A stretch of 64,000 bases of DNA, taken from Rotaria sordida (lineage: Eukaryota > Rotifera > Eurotatoria > Philodinida > Philodinidae). The notes under the pieces are model-generated. The model did not search any database. It saw only the letters and a program-made list of their open reading frames with translations, and was not told where the DNA came from. Each line of letters begins with the position of its first letter. Within the stretch, counting starts at the first letter, position 1. Made by a program: the position numbers and the translations under genes. The stretch covers positions 69,931-133,930 of the forward strand of contig CAJNOL010000118.1 in assembly GCA_905250125.1 (NCBI GenBank). Direction: 5' to 3'. Positions 1 to 12,134 of the stretch are shown here, in pieces.

Positions 1-2153
1 GCAAACCATCGGTTACTCACTATTATATCGATAATAGCTGGGAAACTTCTTATCGATGAAATTCAGAATAAAAGACCAGCATCCATGAAGCTTAATTACA
101 ACAATGTCAAACTACATATTCATTAAGATATGTCGTACTATGTAGAATCGGGAATTATGCAAATTATTAGACAATCGCCAAATTCTATAGACATGACACT
201 CAGATGAGTCTATCAAAATGACAAAAACTCAAACTTCCTAAGTAATATCATTGGAAAGTGTCTGGAAAAACACTAGAGAACATTTACAAAAATTCGACAA
301 TAGAAAAAAAACTTTTTTCAAGAATCGTTTCAGTTTAGTAAAAATCAACCTTATTATAATATTTCTATGTATTAAATACATGCCATGGAAATATTAGCTT
401 TGACCAACAGATGCTTTGAAATAGACGAGTTGATTATCAAGAGTACTAGCATCACCACATGAGTTTAATAGAAGTATTATTAAAAAAGAAAAGATCAATA
501 TACAGATCTTATCACAAGAAATTTTTTAAAACATTGTTAAGAACAAAAAAAAAGTACAGTTAGTGATTTAAAATACAATTCAGTGTTAATAAGGACTCTT
601 TAATTTTATCTTTTTCGAATATTTGATAACTTTTTAGTGAATATTCGTCAAATACTTGGATCTATTCATGTATGTCTAATGGATTTTCTAGTCTTCTAAG
701 AATATATTAAAACTGAAACAAATGTACTCTATATACTTCTTGCTGATATTACACATATGTGGCGAAAACTGTTGTTTAGATATCATGTTTTTATTCTAGT
801 GTGCACCTTCAAGGTCATTTTACTCTCTTCAAAACTCTACTCGAGTTTATCTTTGAAGAAAAATGTAAACTTGATGAATGACAAAGTACTCGAATGTGAT
901 GAGTTTTTTAAAGAATTGTAGGAATTTCATTAAGTTTTATCGTTAAATTCATATCTATAATATTAATTAAGATTAGTTTTGCACTATTTCTTTTCATGAA
1001 AAAAAAAGAAATCGAAATGATCTATTGTCAATAAAACCAGTTTCAGTTCATTCCTATGTAGTTATCTTAGATATTCTTTTTTTAAGGACAGATAAATGAT
1101 GTTGGTGAAAGTAAATATCATCTGCGTGTAAATACATGAGCTAATCATTTGAATATTAATTTATTAGAATATTTTAATAGTTGTTATACAATTTGACAAT
1201 CATTCTTATGTGAATATTGAGTTCTGGATACCTTATTACTCCAGAAAAGTATTCTACAATCAGTATCTCACAGATAATTATCAGCACTTGAGTACATTAT
1301 TATGGTTAGTAGAACGCATGATTATAAAATTCTTTTAGATGTTTAATCGGCTACACTGCTGAGATTTATTTAATTACAGAGTTTTTAAAGTTATGCAAGT
1401 GTCCTTCTACTTGAAAGATTTTCAGCAGAGTGACCGATTAAGATATTGTAAGTAATAGAAGCAAGGTATATATATGGACATCCTATTGAAAATTGTCACA
1501 GTACACAAGTATCCAAAATTTCGTATTTCCACTAGGGTAGTCGATACAGATTTTATAATAAAAACACTATTTCAAAATATTTAATTATATTGAATGACCA
1601 TCATTGTTGTTTGAATTTTTCCAATTTGACATGCATTGGTATATAAAGATCTGATTTATTATTTAATTATATACTTTTAACAATTTTCATTAAAAAATAT
1701 AATATTAGTTAGATGTAATATACAACAGATAAAAAAACAATATGTTTAGGATAGTTGCATAAGCGTCATTAACTTAAATTATCATCTTCAAAATCTTTTA
1801 AGAATCTATAAATTTTGGAAAAAAGCAAAAATTTTTTTGTTTATTCTTCAAGATATTATTCATGCTTGTAAAATAAAATACTGATGGTTAAACTTCATCA
1901 AGAATGAAAAAAAAAAGAGAAAGATAACATATCAAAAAAAAGCAACAGGTTCGATTAAAGTTGACAAAGACGGATAAAAACCACAATGAATCTATATGAT
2001 TATTTTAATAAACAACTAACAAAATTTGACATTGAATAAGTCTCGAAAACTTGTTCTTAATAATAATAAAAAAATATTTAAAAAAAAAACAATTACACTT
2101 AATTAAATTACAAATAAAATCGCATAAAATATTTTCAATGCATTATTACTTGT
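1..2153. other. gene-free AT-rich stretch
   Basis: I see no convincing exon, RNA gene or structured repeat here. The sequence is AT-rich with many short A and T runs and stops in all frames. The first 60 bases could be the edge of something larger outside the window, but no frame stays open long enough to support that. Confidence 0.5.
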
Positions 2154-3140
2154 TCATTCAAGATTGTTTAAAATACGAACATTGGGTTGCCATGGAAATG
2201 GACATTTTGTTGTATCAACTTCTAAATCATACGAAATATCTGTTCGTTCCTTTCTTAATTGAATCTTTTTTCGTTTACAATCAATAATTAATTCATATAT
2301 ATCACCTAGTTGAAAATCACTTTTATATCCATGATAATTTGGTTGTGAATCACCACCAAAATAAACAAGATTATTTTCTGTCCATCCATAAAATGTTGGA
2401 TTTTCACATGTAGATGAATTAATAGATTTTTGTTTTGATACAATTCCAAATATAATCGAACTATTCGGTTCATATTCATGAATCTTAAATCGAATTGAAT
2501 GGCTTCCTTTTGAATATGAATATTGATTGTGATTATCTGTATAATCGTCATATTTTTTTTCAATATCATTTTGATCATGATTTTTCAATGGAACATTCTT
2601 TCGAAATGAAATACTTGATATATCATTTACTGAAATTCTTGAAATAAATGAAGTTGAACCAATATCTTCCTCAATTTTAATTGTTTGTTGTTGAGCAACA
2701 ATACGTTGTAATTCATCAAATCTTCGTGTCCATTCTGTTAAATCATTTTCATAAAAACCACCATCTTGACGAGCTATTTCTAATTGTTGTTGTAATTCTC
2801 CTAATTTTTCTTTGAAATTATCTGTACGATCTCGAATAATAGTTGATATTTGTTGTCGAACATCATCAGCTAATCGACGAATTTTATCTATTGATTGTTG
2901 TTCCCATTGTTCAATTTGTTCCATTATTGAAATTTGATGTTGTTCTCCTTTATGTCCTTGAACACTATCTTTTAACAAATCACAATTATTACTAATTTCA
3001 TTCATAGATTTTTGAAGAAAATCTCGATGTTCACTTGTATGAATTAAACAAAAATTTTTGTTACATCCATGACATGAGAAAACACCAACCATTGTACCAC
3101 ATATTGTACATAAATTTTGTTGTCGTTTTGTAGAACCCAT
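2154..3140 (-). CDS. B-box-like zinc finger / coiled-coil / SPRY-like protein (TRIM-like, no RING)
   Basis: A single open frame of 328 residues. Residues 11-38 hold a compact Cys/His cluster (C11, C14, C23, C26, C31, H34, H38) that fits a B-box-type zinc-binding fold. Residues about 70-155 are rich in Gln, Glu, Leu and Arg in a heptad-like pattern, as in the coiled coil of TRIM proteins. Residues about 212-326 resemble a SPRY/B30.2 beta-sandwich: an IRFKI strand, YGWT at 251-254, a GGD turn, and LGD at 278-280 followed by a hydrophobic strand ending IIDC. No RING precedes the B-box, so it is probably an adaptor or ligand-binding member and not a complete E3 ligase. Related proteins are numerous in bdelloid genomes (general knowledge). 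The start is the only Met ahead of the zinc cluster. Codon use matches neighbouring genes and there is no sign of decay. The family assignment is by motif only. Confidence 0.72.
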   Translation of the reverse strand: MGSTKRQQNLCTICGTMVGVFSCHGCNKNFCLIHTSEHRDFLQKSMNEISNNCDLLKDSVQGHKGEQHQISIMEQIEQWEQQSIDKIRRLADDVRQQISTIIRDRTDNFKEKLGELQQQLEIARQDGGFYENDLTEWTRRFDELQRIVAQQQTIKIEEDIGSTSFISRISVNDISSISFRKNVPLKNHDQNDIEKKYDDYTDNHNQYSYSKGSHSIRFKIHEYEPNSSIIFGIVSKQKSINSSTCENPTFYGWTENNLVYFGGDSQPNYHGYKSDFQLGDIYELIIDCKRKKIQLRKERTDISYDLEVDTTKCPFPWQPNVRILNNLE

Positions 3141-5607
3141 AAAATGTTTATCTGTAGTTTACGTTGATGGCAAAAGTAAGTAAAAGAAGTAGATGTACAC
3201 AATCAAGATAAAAAGAAAATAGTTTTCTTAATGTGATATCAACTTAAGTAAAAGAACACACTATTACATCAGAGACCCTTTTTTTTCATTAATAAAATTC
3301 TATCGTGGTCTTTTTTTTTTGTCGCAGTGTTATGCTGCGATTTCTTATCGTGTTTTATTGAAAATAACCGTCAACAGTTTGAAGGCAGAGCAGTCTATGC
3401 TATCAACTTCCAGTTATGGATAGTCTCCCTTTTGTGATTCAAAATTTTTGTTTTCTTTTTTATTTTGGTGACCATTATATAATCTGAAATAGTATCTATC
3501 TATTGAGTACATGTTGGAATCTAAAAATAGTCTTTAAACGTTAAAAAATTCAAGAAGAAATCAAATTTACGTAACGGAAATAACGAATTGTGTTTTTCTC
3601 AAACTAATTTTTTCATGAAAAAAAAATGCTGAGTATTGTTTAGGATACTATCGATATTTTGGCTTTTTTATTCGAAGAACAAATAAAATCAAAAAAGATG
3701 TCCACTCACAACAGTGTCTAGTGTCTGTAAAAAATATTTTCAACTCAATCGAATATAGTATTGTGGAAAAACGAGGGGAGGAGGCAAAAATTAGGTTCAT
3801 TTTTCATCATTGTGATCTCAGTATCTCATAGAAAACAGCATCTGGAAAGTTTGAATCTGTAACAACTTCTACTCTACTTGTCAAGACCTACCTGTCTTAA
3901 AAATTCCATACTATTAGGATGAGTCATTCTCTAGAAACATCGTAAGATAGAAGGGATCCATTTAAGTTTTTTGTTGGCGAATTCACTTCTATGTGGTAGC
4001 ATCTCTTGTTTCTGATGAGCCAAACAGTATCTTGTTATTTAAAAATTGTAGAAAAAAATCAAATTCAAGAAAAGTAAACATAGGAAAAGTTTTTGACTAT
4101 GAAAAATTGAATCAAATTATGACATTAATTCGAAAATTGATTTCAGATCAATCACCTATCAATACTTTATAAGAAGGTTTTCGAAAATTGCAATGAACTA
4201 TGAATATTTGATTCGCAGGTCTTTTTGATTGATTCGAACGTTGACTATTGTCTGACATAATTGAAACTTTTTTAGATAATATTCAATTTGATAAAATAAA
4301 AAAACAATTTACAACTGCCTGAAAGTAGATTGTAACAATACTTGAGAGGTTGATTGAAATTGGAAGGAATTCAATTCGAAGATCATATAGTGACATATGA
4401 ATGAATTTTTCGCTAGGAGAAAATAGCGTACTTCAGATCAAAAATTAAGTCGAAATACAAAAGTAGTCCAAAGTACATATAGGTACTACCAAAAGTTGTA
4501 TCATTTTTTTTTCTCTTCTGTACAATGAGTTTTTAAAGGTATATACCAGTCGCAATCTGACTAGTCGAATGAATATCCGGTTAACTGAAGTTGGTGAATA
4601 CTAAATTTCTTAGAAACCTTGAAGTAGTTTAAAATACTTTTTAAAGTAATCTAAATAAATTTTCAGTACAAAAGTATGTTATCTTCACCTAGTAAAATTT
4701 AGGCATTTACGATTATTATCATTATCTCATATCTATTCTAGATAAACAATGTTTAAAATTATATCTATTTGATATTATCTATCTCATCTTAGATTAGAGA
4801 AATATTATTGTTCAAATTATTAAAATAATCAATTAAATCTTGATAGCTCTTCTAAAGTCAAAAAAATTTCGATTATCACTTCCTAAATACATTGCATCGT
4901 CATTAATTTTCAATTGCATATATCTATGACTCAAATAATGATTATCAACTATAACATCGATAATTTAAATAAAATTTTCTAATGTATGTTCACAAAACTC
5001 AATAATAAATATTTATCTAAATTAGAAATATTTCAATTCAAAATGACAACATTTTAGTTTTCACTTTGATGAAGAATATTAATAGTTTATTCAATATCAT
5101 TAACATTCAATTGGCAAGAATATAAATAATATTTGTCTTTATACTTTTCCATATACATTTACTATTGATGATATTGATTATTCGCCTAAATCGGAATCTA
5201 TTAAGTCTGAGATTCAAATCTAACAATATCATTGTGTGCATAAATTTATCTGTTCAGAAAGATTTTATAAAGATTCATGTATATTTTCTTGTCACTTTTT
5301 AAATGTTCATCATTTTTCAATAGATTTGTCATTGAAAAGTCATTTTTTTTATCTATTGATTTACGATGAGATCGATTAGGTTTCAATAATGTTTGAGTAT
5401 CGTTATGAAGAAGTTCGATTGACTTTGAAATATATTCCGACATCAAGTGAAAATTGACCATTATTTAATTTTATCAATTAAAATATTATTCATTTTCTAT
5501 TGCACAATTTTCCAACGTATTGAAGTAGATATTATATGTTAATAATCATCAATATTTCTTATTGAATTATTCATCACTTAATATGAATTATCATAGTGTC
5601 GATACAA
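3141..5607. other. intergenic stretch with one dispersed-repeat copy
   Basis: No coding exon is evident. The part from about 3465 to 3960 is one copy of a repeat also found near 28.4 kb and 57.2 kb (listed separately). The rest is simple AT-rich sequence. Confidence 0.5.
3465..3960. repeat. dispersed repeat family, copy 1
   Basis: This stretch aligns by eye, in the same order, with about 56963-57510: a start like TGACCATTATATAATCTGAA, then TTTTTTATTCGAA, then GATGTCCA..CA.CAGT.TCTAGT, then ATCTCA.AGAAAACA, then a TACTTG...GA.CT..CTG.CTT block. Identity is patchy, which suggests old copies. No coding capacity is visible. Confidence 0.6.
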
Positions 5608-5689
5608 CTGCAGTTTAGTGACATCCTCATATTGATTGTTGTATGAATTGTACTGATCGTATGTGAACGAAGGTGTCACTAAACTGCAG
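5608..5689. repeat. short inverted repeat (hairpin) upstream of a secreted-peptide gene
   Basis: CTGCAGTTTAGTGACA at 5608-5623 is mirrored by TGTCACTAAACTGCAG at 5674-5689, a perfect 16-bp stem around a 50-base spacer. It could be a tiny MITE or an end-only remnant of one. It lies about 210 bp upstream of the Cys-rich peptide start at 5897. Confidence 0.75.
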
Positions 5690-5896
5690 ATGAACTCTGA
5701 TATCAAAAATGTTAACCAATGAATATTAATAACAAATCCGTCTATTCAGCGATTGGACACTATTTCGTTTACTTTTTCAAAGAATATAATAACACAATGT
5801 CTGACCAGCAATCGGTCAAACACTAATCTATTCTTTTCTCTACGTATATATATACAGCAATTAATTGCATCTAACGTTATCATATCTTCTATCATC

Positions 5897-6157
5897 ATGT
5901 TTAACGGACGTTTTTTTTCTTGTATTATTCTTCTTTCTTTTGTGTTATCATCATTGGCATCAATAGAACCATTATGTAAATGGTATGGAAGATCTCCATT
6001 TTGTTTTTTTGGTAATTCATGTCCAACAGATTGTTGGCACGTAACAGCTAATGATCGTGGTGATGGTAAAAAATGTTGGTTTGGTATGAAAAATTATTGT
6101 TGTTGTGCTAAAAAAACCATTGATTCCATTATCAATAGTTTTGTAAATTCTAAATGA
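5897..6157 (+). CDS. secreted eight-cysteine peptide A
   Basis: An 86-residue precursor. I start at the Met at 5897 because it is followed directly by a signal peptide (hydrophobic core CIILLSFVLSS, small-residue end LAS). An upstream in-frame Met at 5753 would put about 48 poorly conserved residues in front. The mature part has eight cysteines spaced C-x8-C-x5-C-x3-C-x13-C-x7-CCC, with CKWYG, PFCFFGNSC, GDG and KNYCCC blocks. Peptide B at 8024 has the same spacing, so the two are tandem duplicates. A TATATATATA tract lies about 40-50 bp upstream of the start, and an AATAAA-like signal follows near 6230. The function is unknown. A small extracellular disulfide-stabilised effector or antimicrobial-type role is conceivable, but nothing in the sequence proves it. 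Confidence 0.75.
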   Translation: MFNGRFFSCIILLSFVLSSLASIEPLCKWYGRSPFCFFGNSCPTDCWHVTANDRGDGKKCWFGMKNYCCCAKKTIDSIINSFVNSK

Positions 6158-8023
6158 CAACTATTCATTTTCTATTCTTATGTTTCTTGCTCTGTAGTCA
6201 AATAGTTATTCTCTGGTATGTGTTGTTATTAATAAAAGATGTAGTGATTGTATTAAAATTGAATGATATTGTTTTTTTTATTTCGTAATTTTCTTGTCAT
6301 CAATTAATAACAGATTATTTTAGTAGAGTTTTTAAATAGAATGCAATTCAAAGTTTCATAAGATGATATTAGTATGTGAATGTCTTATTTGATCAATAAT
6401 ATGATGTAATGAAGAATATAATTGTTTTATTGATCTTAATTCTTGCTTAAAAAAAACTTTGTTTTTTTTGTCAAGGGAATTTCACGTAAGAAAAAAAAAC
6501 TTATTTTTTCTCATAATGACTGATATTTCAGTTATATGAGTTATCTGTAAATTTTGCTTCTATCACCAAAAAGATTAGGAGATATACTCTCTTTTAGAAA
6601 TTGTATAAATAAATGTTTTCGAGCGACTTTATATACTTTAGAATAGATGAGAAATCTTGGTTTTTTAGGTATTCTGTATATTCGTATAGGATATTGATAT
6701 CATTGTTGTTTACAAGCCATTTTTTGGGCTTGCAGACTGAATTAGACTGACTAAAAGTTTGAATTTTTTGTAATCTTTTAAATTATTTAACGTTGCATTT
6801 GTGTAACATTCTAGTTTTAGTTATGTAGTCAATTTATTTCCATCAAGATTATAGAAGAAAAAGTAACGATACAAAATAAAAGAAAGAGATAAATCATTTT
6901 AATTCTTTTTTATAAAAGACAGACTTGAATTAACAAATTTTTTTGTAAGGATTATTTTAGCATCGTTGGACATGATTAATTTAAATAATTGTTCATGAAG
7001 AAAATGTGACAAAAGAAAGAAGAAATTTTATCGTTCAACTGAACGATAAAAAGGTTTCGTTTTTTCCATTTCCATGGAAATAAATCAATTGATAATTATT
7101 ACCTTCTTTCCTTTATTTATTCAATCCATTCGCTCTTTTACTATAATAAACTATTCTTTAATTATAAACGATGAGAATCAATGAACAGATCCATTAACTG
7201 TCTATTTGTCTCATCTAGTATTACTATGGACAGATCTACCAGCTGTGATCTCTGTATCAAAAACAAGAATAGCTATGATATAATGCATAAATGTACTATC
7301 ATGATATGACAAATTTTTGTTTTAACACTTGTTTCCATATCCGTTCTAAGCCATGATGCACGTGACATTGTACAGATTCATTTTGTTTTATTAATAATAA
7401 ACATCCTTGATGTATATTTTTAAACATTAGGAACTATTAAAGATATTATTCGTACATGTTGATTCTTCTCGAATAATTTATAAAAATTATCTATGATGAT
7501 AAGAAATAAATATGATCTAATAAGTGGATAGAAAAGGGCATGATGAAAATTTTTTCTCTAGGATTGTTAGTTCATATTATAATTTGTATATAAGAAAAAG
7601 ATATGATATTTTTTTTTCTCATAGAATTATGTTTCATTTTCAATCTCGAACTTTTTTCTCTAATTGTGACTACGTGAAATCATTCTTTCCTTTTCTTATC
7701 AATGCTAAATATATATTTCTTTAGCGTTTTTTGCAACCATATCTATCATCAGTTACTAGAACATATTATCTATGGTATTCTTCGAGGTACATAGTTAATC
7801 TACGACGCAATACTGTTAGAATATTCATGATATATATGACAAGCTGAAGAAAGAAAATAACGAACATATATATATATACTATTAATTTACACATCCTCTT
7901 CCTTTTCTTCTTCATTTCTATATTAAAAACACATCAAACTATACATTGATTTTGCGTGAGTTTTTTTGTAATAAAATGTATAGATTTTTTTTTTTATATA
8001 ATAGATTATTTTTAAGATTAACA
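6158..8023. other. intergenic spacer between the two secreted-peptide genes
   Basis: No exon is recognised. It contains a 12-bp near-palindromic stem (TTTATCGTTCA / TGAACGATAAA) at 7026-7051 with a two-base loop, and a TATATATATA tract near 7867-7877 that may belong to the promoter of the downstream gene. Confidence 0.5.
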
Positions 8024-8251
8024 ATGGTTTCATTAAAAATAACAACAACTCTTATTTTTCTTCTACTTTTAACAATTGTTCCAAAATCCACCAATGCATT
8101 ATGCAAATGGCATGGTATCGCTCCATTTTGTTTTCTTGGTAATTCATGTGGTGATGGATGTGTTAAAACATTAGAAAGCAACAAAGGTGATGGTTATACA
8201 TGTTGGGTTTCACACAAAAATTATTGTTGTTGTGCACCACGAATTGTATGA
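8024..8251 (+). CDS. secreted eight-cysteine peptide B
   Basis: A 75-residue precursor. The start at 8024 is chosen because MVSLKITTT followed by LIFLLLLTIV forms a clean signal peptide ending near STNA. The open frame extends further upstream (from 7946), but that part looks like untranslated leader. The mature peptide keeps the paralogue's pattern exactly: C-x8-C-x5-C-x3-C-x13-C-x7-CCC, with CKWHG, PFCFLGNSC, GDG and KNYCCC. The residues between the cysteines have diverged strongly while the spacing is unchanged, which fits constraint on the disulfide fold. It lies 1.87 kb downstream of peptide A on the same strand. The family was not identified; the CxWxGxxPFC element resembles motifs I associate with small secreted proteins in other animals and fungi, but this is memory only. 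Confidence 0.75.
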   Translation: MVSLKITTTLIFLLLLTIVPKSTNALCKWHGIAPFCFLGNSCGDGCVKTLESNKGDGYTCWVSHKNYCCCAPRIV

Positions 8252-9386
8252 TATGAATATATCAAACTATATACAAGATTTTGATCAAATATAAACTTAT
8301 TCTTAGTTTCATTGTTTTTATTTACATTGAATATTACAATGTTACAGTGTAGATTTTGTTTTTTTGAAAAAAAAATAATAAGAGTTCTGGATTTCATTCA
8401 AATTTAGAGTAAGTTAAAATAAATCAATAAAGTTTATAAGAAACTGAAGTACTGGTTGTAATATATCAAAGAATATCTTCATTCACAAATGATGAAATCT
8501 CGTTTTTGCATTACAAAGATATGCACAAAAAAGACTAGTTTACTTTGAATTCAACGATGGTAACAGTCATTGTTTGATGAATACATTATAAAAATTTTGA
8601 ATATTGGCAAAAACATACGATAGAATTGGAAAGATGTCTCGTGCATTCACGATCTGCGATATTTTGTTAGAATTTATATCATCTATTGATACAGTACTAT
8701 TATTATCTTCTTTTGATTGCGAAATAGAATAAATGATAATTCGAAAGACATGGTTTTAAAACTTTTTCATTTACAATAAAAAAAGAATAGTATCATACTT
8801 TACAATTTTATTCTGCAAAAATTTTCATTCAGAGATGTTGTATGAAGATGTTCTTATTGATTTTTGTGCTTTGGTCAATTCTTTTTTTATTTTATTTGAT
8901 TAATGCTGATATTTTATGAATTTTTTTATTCATGCACATTAGTTATCTATCTGTTTTCATTCATTGTAAACTACAAGGTATCGGGGAAACCATCTACCAA
9001 AAGAAAAACCCATTGTATATTTCCACTATATTTTGACTGAATCAACTAATTCTTTTTTTGATCATAGAAGAAAGTTCGAAGCTTTTATTGATACTCAAAC
9101 GTTTATTGACACGTTTGAAATCTAGCACGATCTACTTGAATACATAATTTGGCTGTTTTTTTTTCCGATCACTTCCATGAGTAGTTAGTCATAAAAAACA
9201 CCAAAATACCCAAAAACTTTTTGGTATATTCCATTTTATAGTGTTTTCTTCGCTAATCATCTCCGTTTCTATTTTCATTAACTAATAACTTTGCTATAGT
9301 CAAATTGTTCTAGAACCTTGGAGTAATTCGATATTTTCTAGTAATTTGACTCTAGCACCGTTACCTCTAGATCAAAATAGGTATTT
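8252..9386. other. intergenic, nothing recognised
   Basis: AT-rich sequence between peptide B and the peptidase remnant. The last part may hold the unrecognisable 5' end of the decayed M28 gene, but no frame supports it. Confidence 0.4.
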
Positions 9387-10305
9387 TTGTTTTACGAAAA
9401 CGAACAACCCAAAAAGTTCCATGAAATGGAATACATCAAGGAGTTTTTAAATATCTTCATGTTTGATCCTATCACTGTTAGTCTCAGTCAAAGTAATGAA
9501 TTATCAACACTTTCTGTTCCGTTTAATCTTGTTAAGAACTCATCAATGCATTACAAAATCCAGCAACAAATACAAACGTTCGTATAATCATCAATGAACT
9601 TGAGATATCATCATTTTTCAATGGGAAATATTTGTGCTAATACTCTAACAGAAGATATCACTCAAACTATTGTTACCGGTAGTCATAGTGATAGTGTACC
9701 AGATGGATCTGATATTAATGATAATGGTTAATTTTAGAATTGAAATAAATAAAATTCAATTAAGAAATATTTGTTTTTTCTTTCGTTTTTGCATAGATAG
9801 CGGTAATGCAGCCAATCTTGCATTAGCCGTAGCTCTCGTTCAAACATCTATCTATACAAAATCTAAATATCACGTACGATTTTGTTGGTAGGATGTAGAA
9901 GAAATCGGTCTTCTTGGTTCAGATTTTTGTATTAAACAAGCAAAAACTTCAACTATCATCGGCGAACGAATCAATGATAATTTAGTAAATCTTAATTTCG
10001 ATATGTTAGGTTCATCTAATTATGTATTTGAAATATATGATGGTCAAATAATTACAAATTCAACATTTGCAAATACTATTCCTAATAGTAATAAAGTTAC
10101 ATCATTATTGTGTGATTGGTTAAATAGTCAAAAAATACCTTGGAATAATATTACTCTAGGGAGTGGTAGTGATTATGCTTCATTTTTAGCAGCTGATGAT
10201 CCTTATTGTATACAAAATGTTGCTCAAGATCCATGTTATCATAAATCATATGATATGAAAAGATGATAAAAGCAGTAGCTTATGTTATTGAATAGTTAGC
10301 TTGTA
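9387..10305 (+). pseudogene. decayed M28-family zinc aminopeptidase
   Basis: The parent is an M28 (leucyl/aminopeptidase Y-like) metallopeptidase. The metal-site series is still readable in order: GSHSDSV (HxD) near 9690, INDN/SGNAAN (metal Asp) across a short intron at about 9728-9797, VEEIGLLGSDF (Glu-Glu) at 9894, NLNFDMLGSS (Asp) near 9995, and DPCYHKSYD (last His) near 10235. It is broken. A stop follows the 9387 frame at 9585. TAG stands at 9889-9891, where the family usually has a second Trp (TGG). About 25 residues are missing between SDYASFLAAD and NVAQDPCYH. The C-terminal MIKAVAYVIE remnant near 10263-10292 is in a shifted frame. Only the middle and the end of the enzyme are recognisable, and no signal peptide is left. 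It is very likely non-functional. Confidence 0.8.
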
Positions 10306-12134
10306 TAGATAATTTAAAAGAATAGCTCTATCCAGCAAAAGAAATTCAAAAATTGAAATCTCGCTATGAAAATCAATGAGAATACAATTCAATTAATAAA
10401 TATTTTGGATTACCTTATGTCTAATTTTGGAAGAAAATCTTCGAACAATTTTACTTAAGAAAAAATACGGACTAGCTGAAATATTACATTCATTTTTTTT
10501 AATATTGATATTACAAAAGAGAATTTCTTGGAAATAAAATTATTCTTGATGAGTAACTGATTTTCAAGATGGTAAATAACTTGTAAAGTGTCATCATTTG
10601 TATACATCTTCTATTATTTTGATAAACATGAAAAAGTCTCACCTAGAGAATAGTTTTATCATTCCTTTATTTCTTAAAGCATCATGTTTATGAATAGCTT
10701 GTAGAGGAAACTAATATAAATTAAAGATAATTAAGGCTACTCCGCCTTCTCCTTCTCAAAAGTTGAATGTATAGAAAAGGCGTACAGAAAAGAAAATGTC
10801 ATAAATAAAGTATGATTTAAGTTGAGGTTTAGTCGTATTTTGGATTTCTTTCGGATAAGGCTTGTTGTTTTTTTTATCAACATTTCCTGAAGAAATCATA
10901 AAGCAGATTATATGACTGTAGTGGAGAAACTACGGTAAAGTTTCTAGGTATACACCATGACGTTTTCGGGAGATATTCACCAAACAAGGGTCAAAAATAG
11001 CTGATTTGACAACCCAAAATTCTTTATGAGCTTCCATTTTATATACTTAATTTTTTGTGTTTGAAAGAGCATGACAGAGTGCAGGACATGACAGCGCTTT
11101 TGTTTTCTTACTTTTTAAGTGGAGAGAAAGGATGAAAAGTTCGATGTCTCGAACACTGGCACTTTAATTATAAAAGTACACTTTTATATTATTAGGAATT
11201 TGTCTCATATACGCAAAAACATCCTAAATTGGCTTATTCCCTATAAATTATATGATGTATTACAGTGATATTTTCCCCTCTATTTTCTTGCACTATGTAT
11301 AGGTTTATCTCTTTCTTTTGTGTTTCATACGTATATATATTCTTTTCTTTCTGTCTATTGTCTTTATGTTGTTCTTCTCATATACTTTGTGGTTAGTGTT
11401 ATTAAATAAAACCGAACTGATGTGTACAAAATTAACAAAACTTACATATATAATCGTAAGAAAGCTTAAAAGAGATAAACAAGAACAACCCTAAAGAATA
11501 TTTCCATAAAACGAAAGGATTATACCACACAATAAAAAGAATATTCCTAGTGAATGAGCAGAAATACAACAGCTGAGATATTCTCACATACGGTAACATA
11601 GTGATAAGGAATATTACGAGAATTATTTGTCACTATATCACAAAAAACGTATATTTTTCAAACAGAAGGTAACAGAAATCATCTAAGAATGTTTCCATAA
11701 AAGTTGAGATATCAAATAAAAGATCATGTCGTTTATGAACCATTGGACACCGGATTATCGTCTCATGCATTTATGTCAAGTTTCATTTTTGTTTTTTGAA
11801 GAGAGTAGCCTTAAACTAATCAATCGAAGAATTTTTTCATTAATTTAATATAGTCAGATCGATGATTTCTATCTTCATTTGAATAGTCATATTTTTCAAA
11901 CGATTTTTTCCTCATATTATTATGTTATTTAAACAAGATTAGAAATTCTTAAATAATTCTGTGTAGATTATGTATCAACAATTTATTTTCATATGATTTA
12001 TCTTATTTTTCTAATGTCATTTTATGACATGAAATATTTTAGATGATTTTTCTACAAATACTTTTAGGAAAAAGAAACATTGATTCACAACTGTATAGTT
12101 TGAAAATAGTTAGATAAGATTTTCAATAAACAAT
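10306..12134. other. intergenic, nothing recognised
   Basis: No exon, RNA gene or clear inverted repeat was found. The base composition is slightly less AT-rich around 10.7-11.2 kb, which might be old transposon sequence, but I could not match its ends. Confidence 0.4.

Noticed and set aside
7939-8184. Minus-strand frame opposite peptide B
   Set aside because: It overlaps the well-supported secreted peptide on the other strand and has no features of its own.
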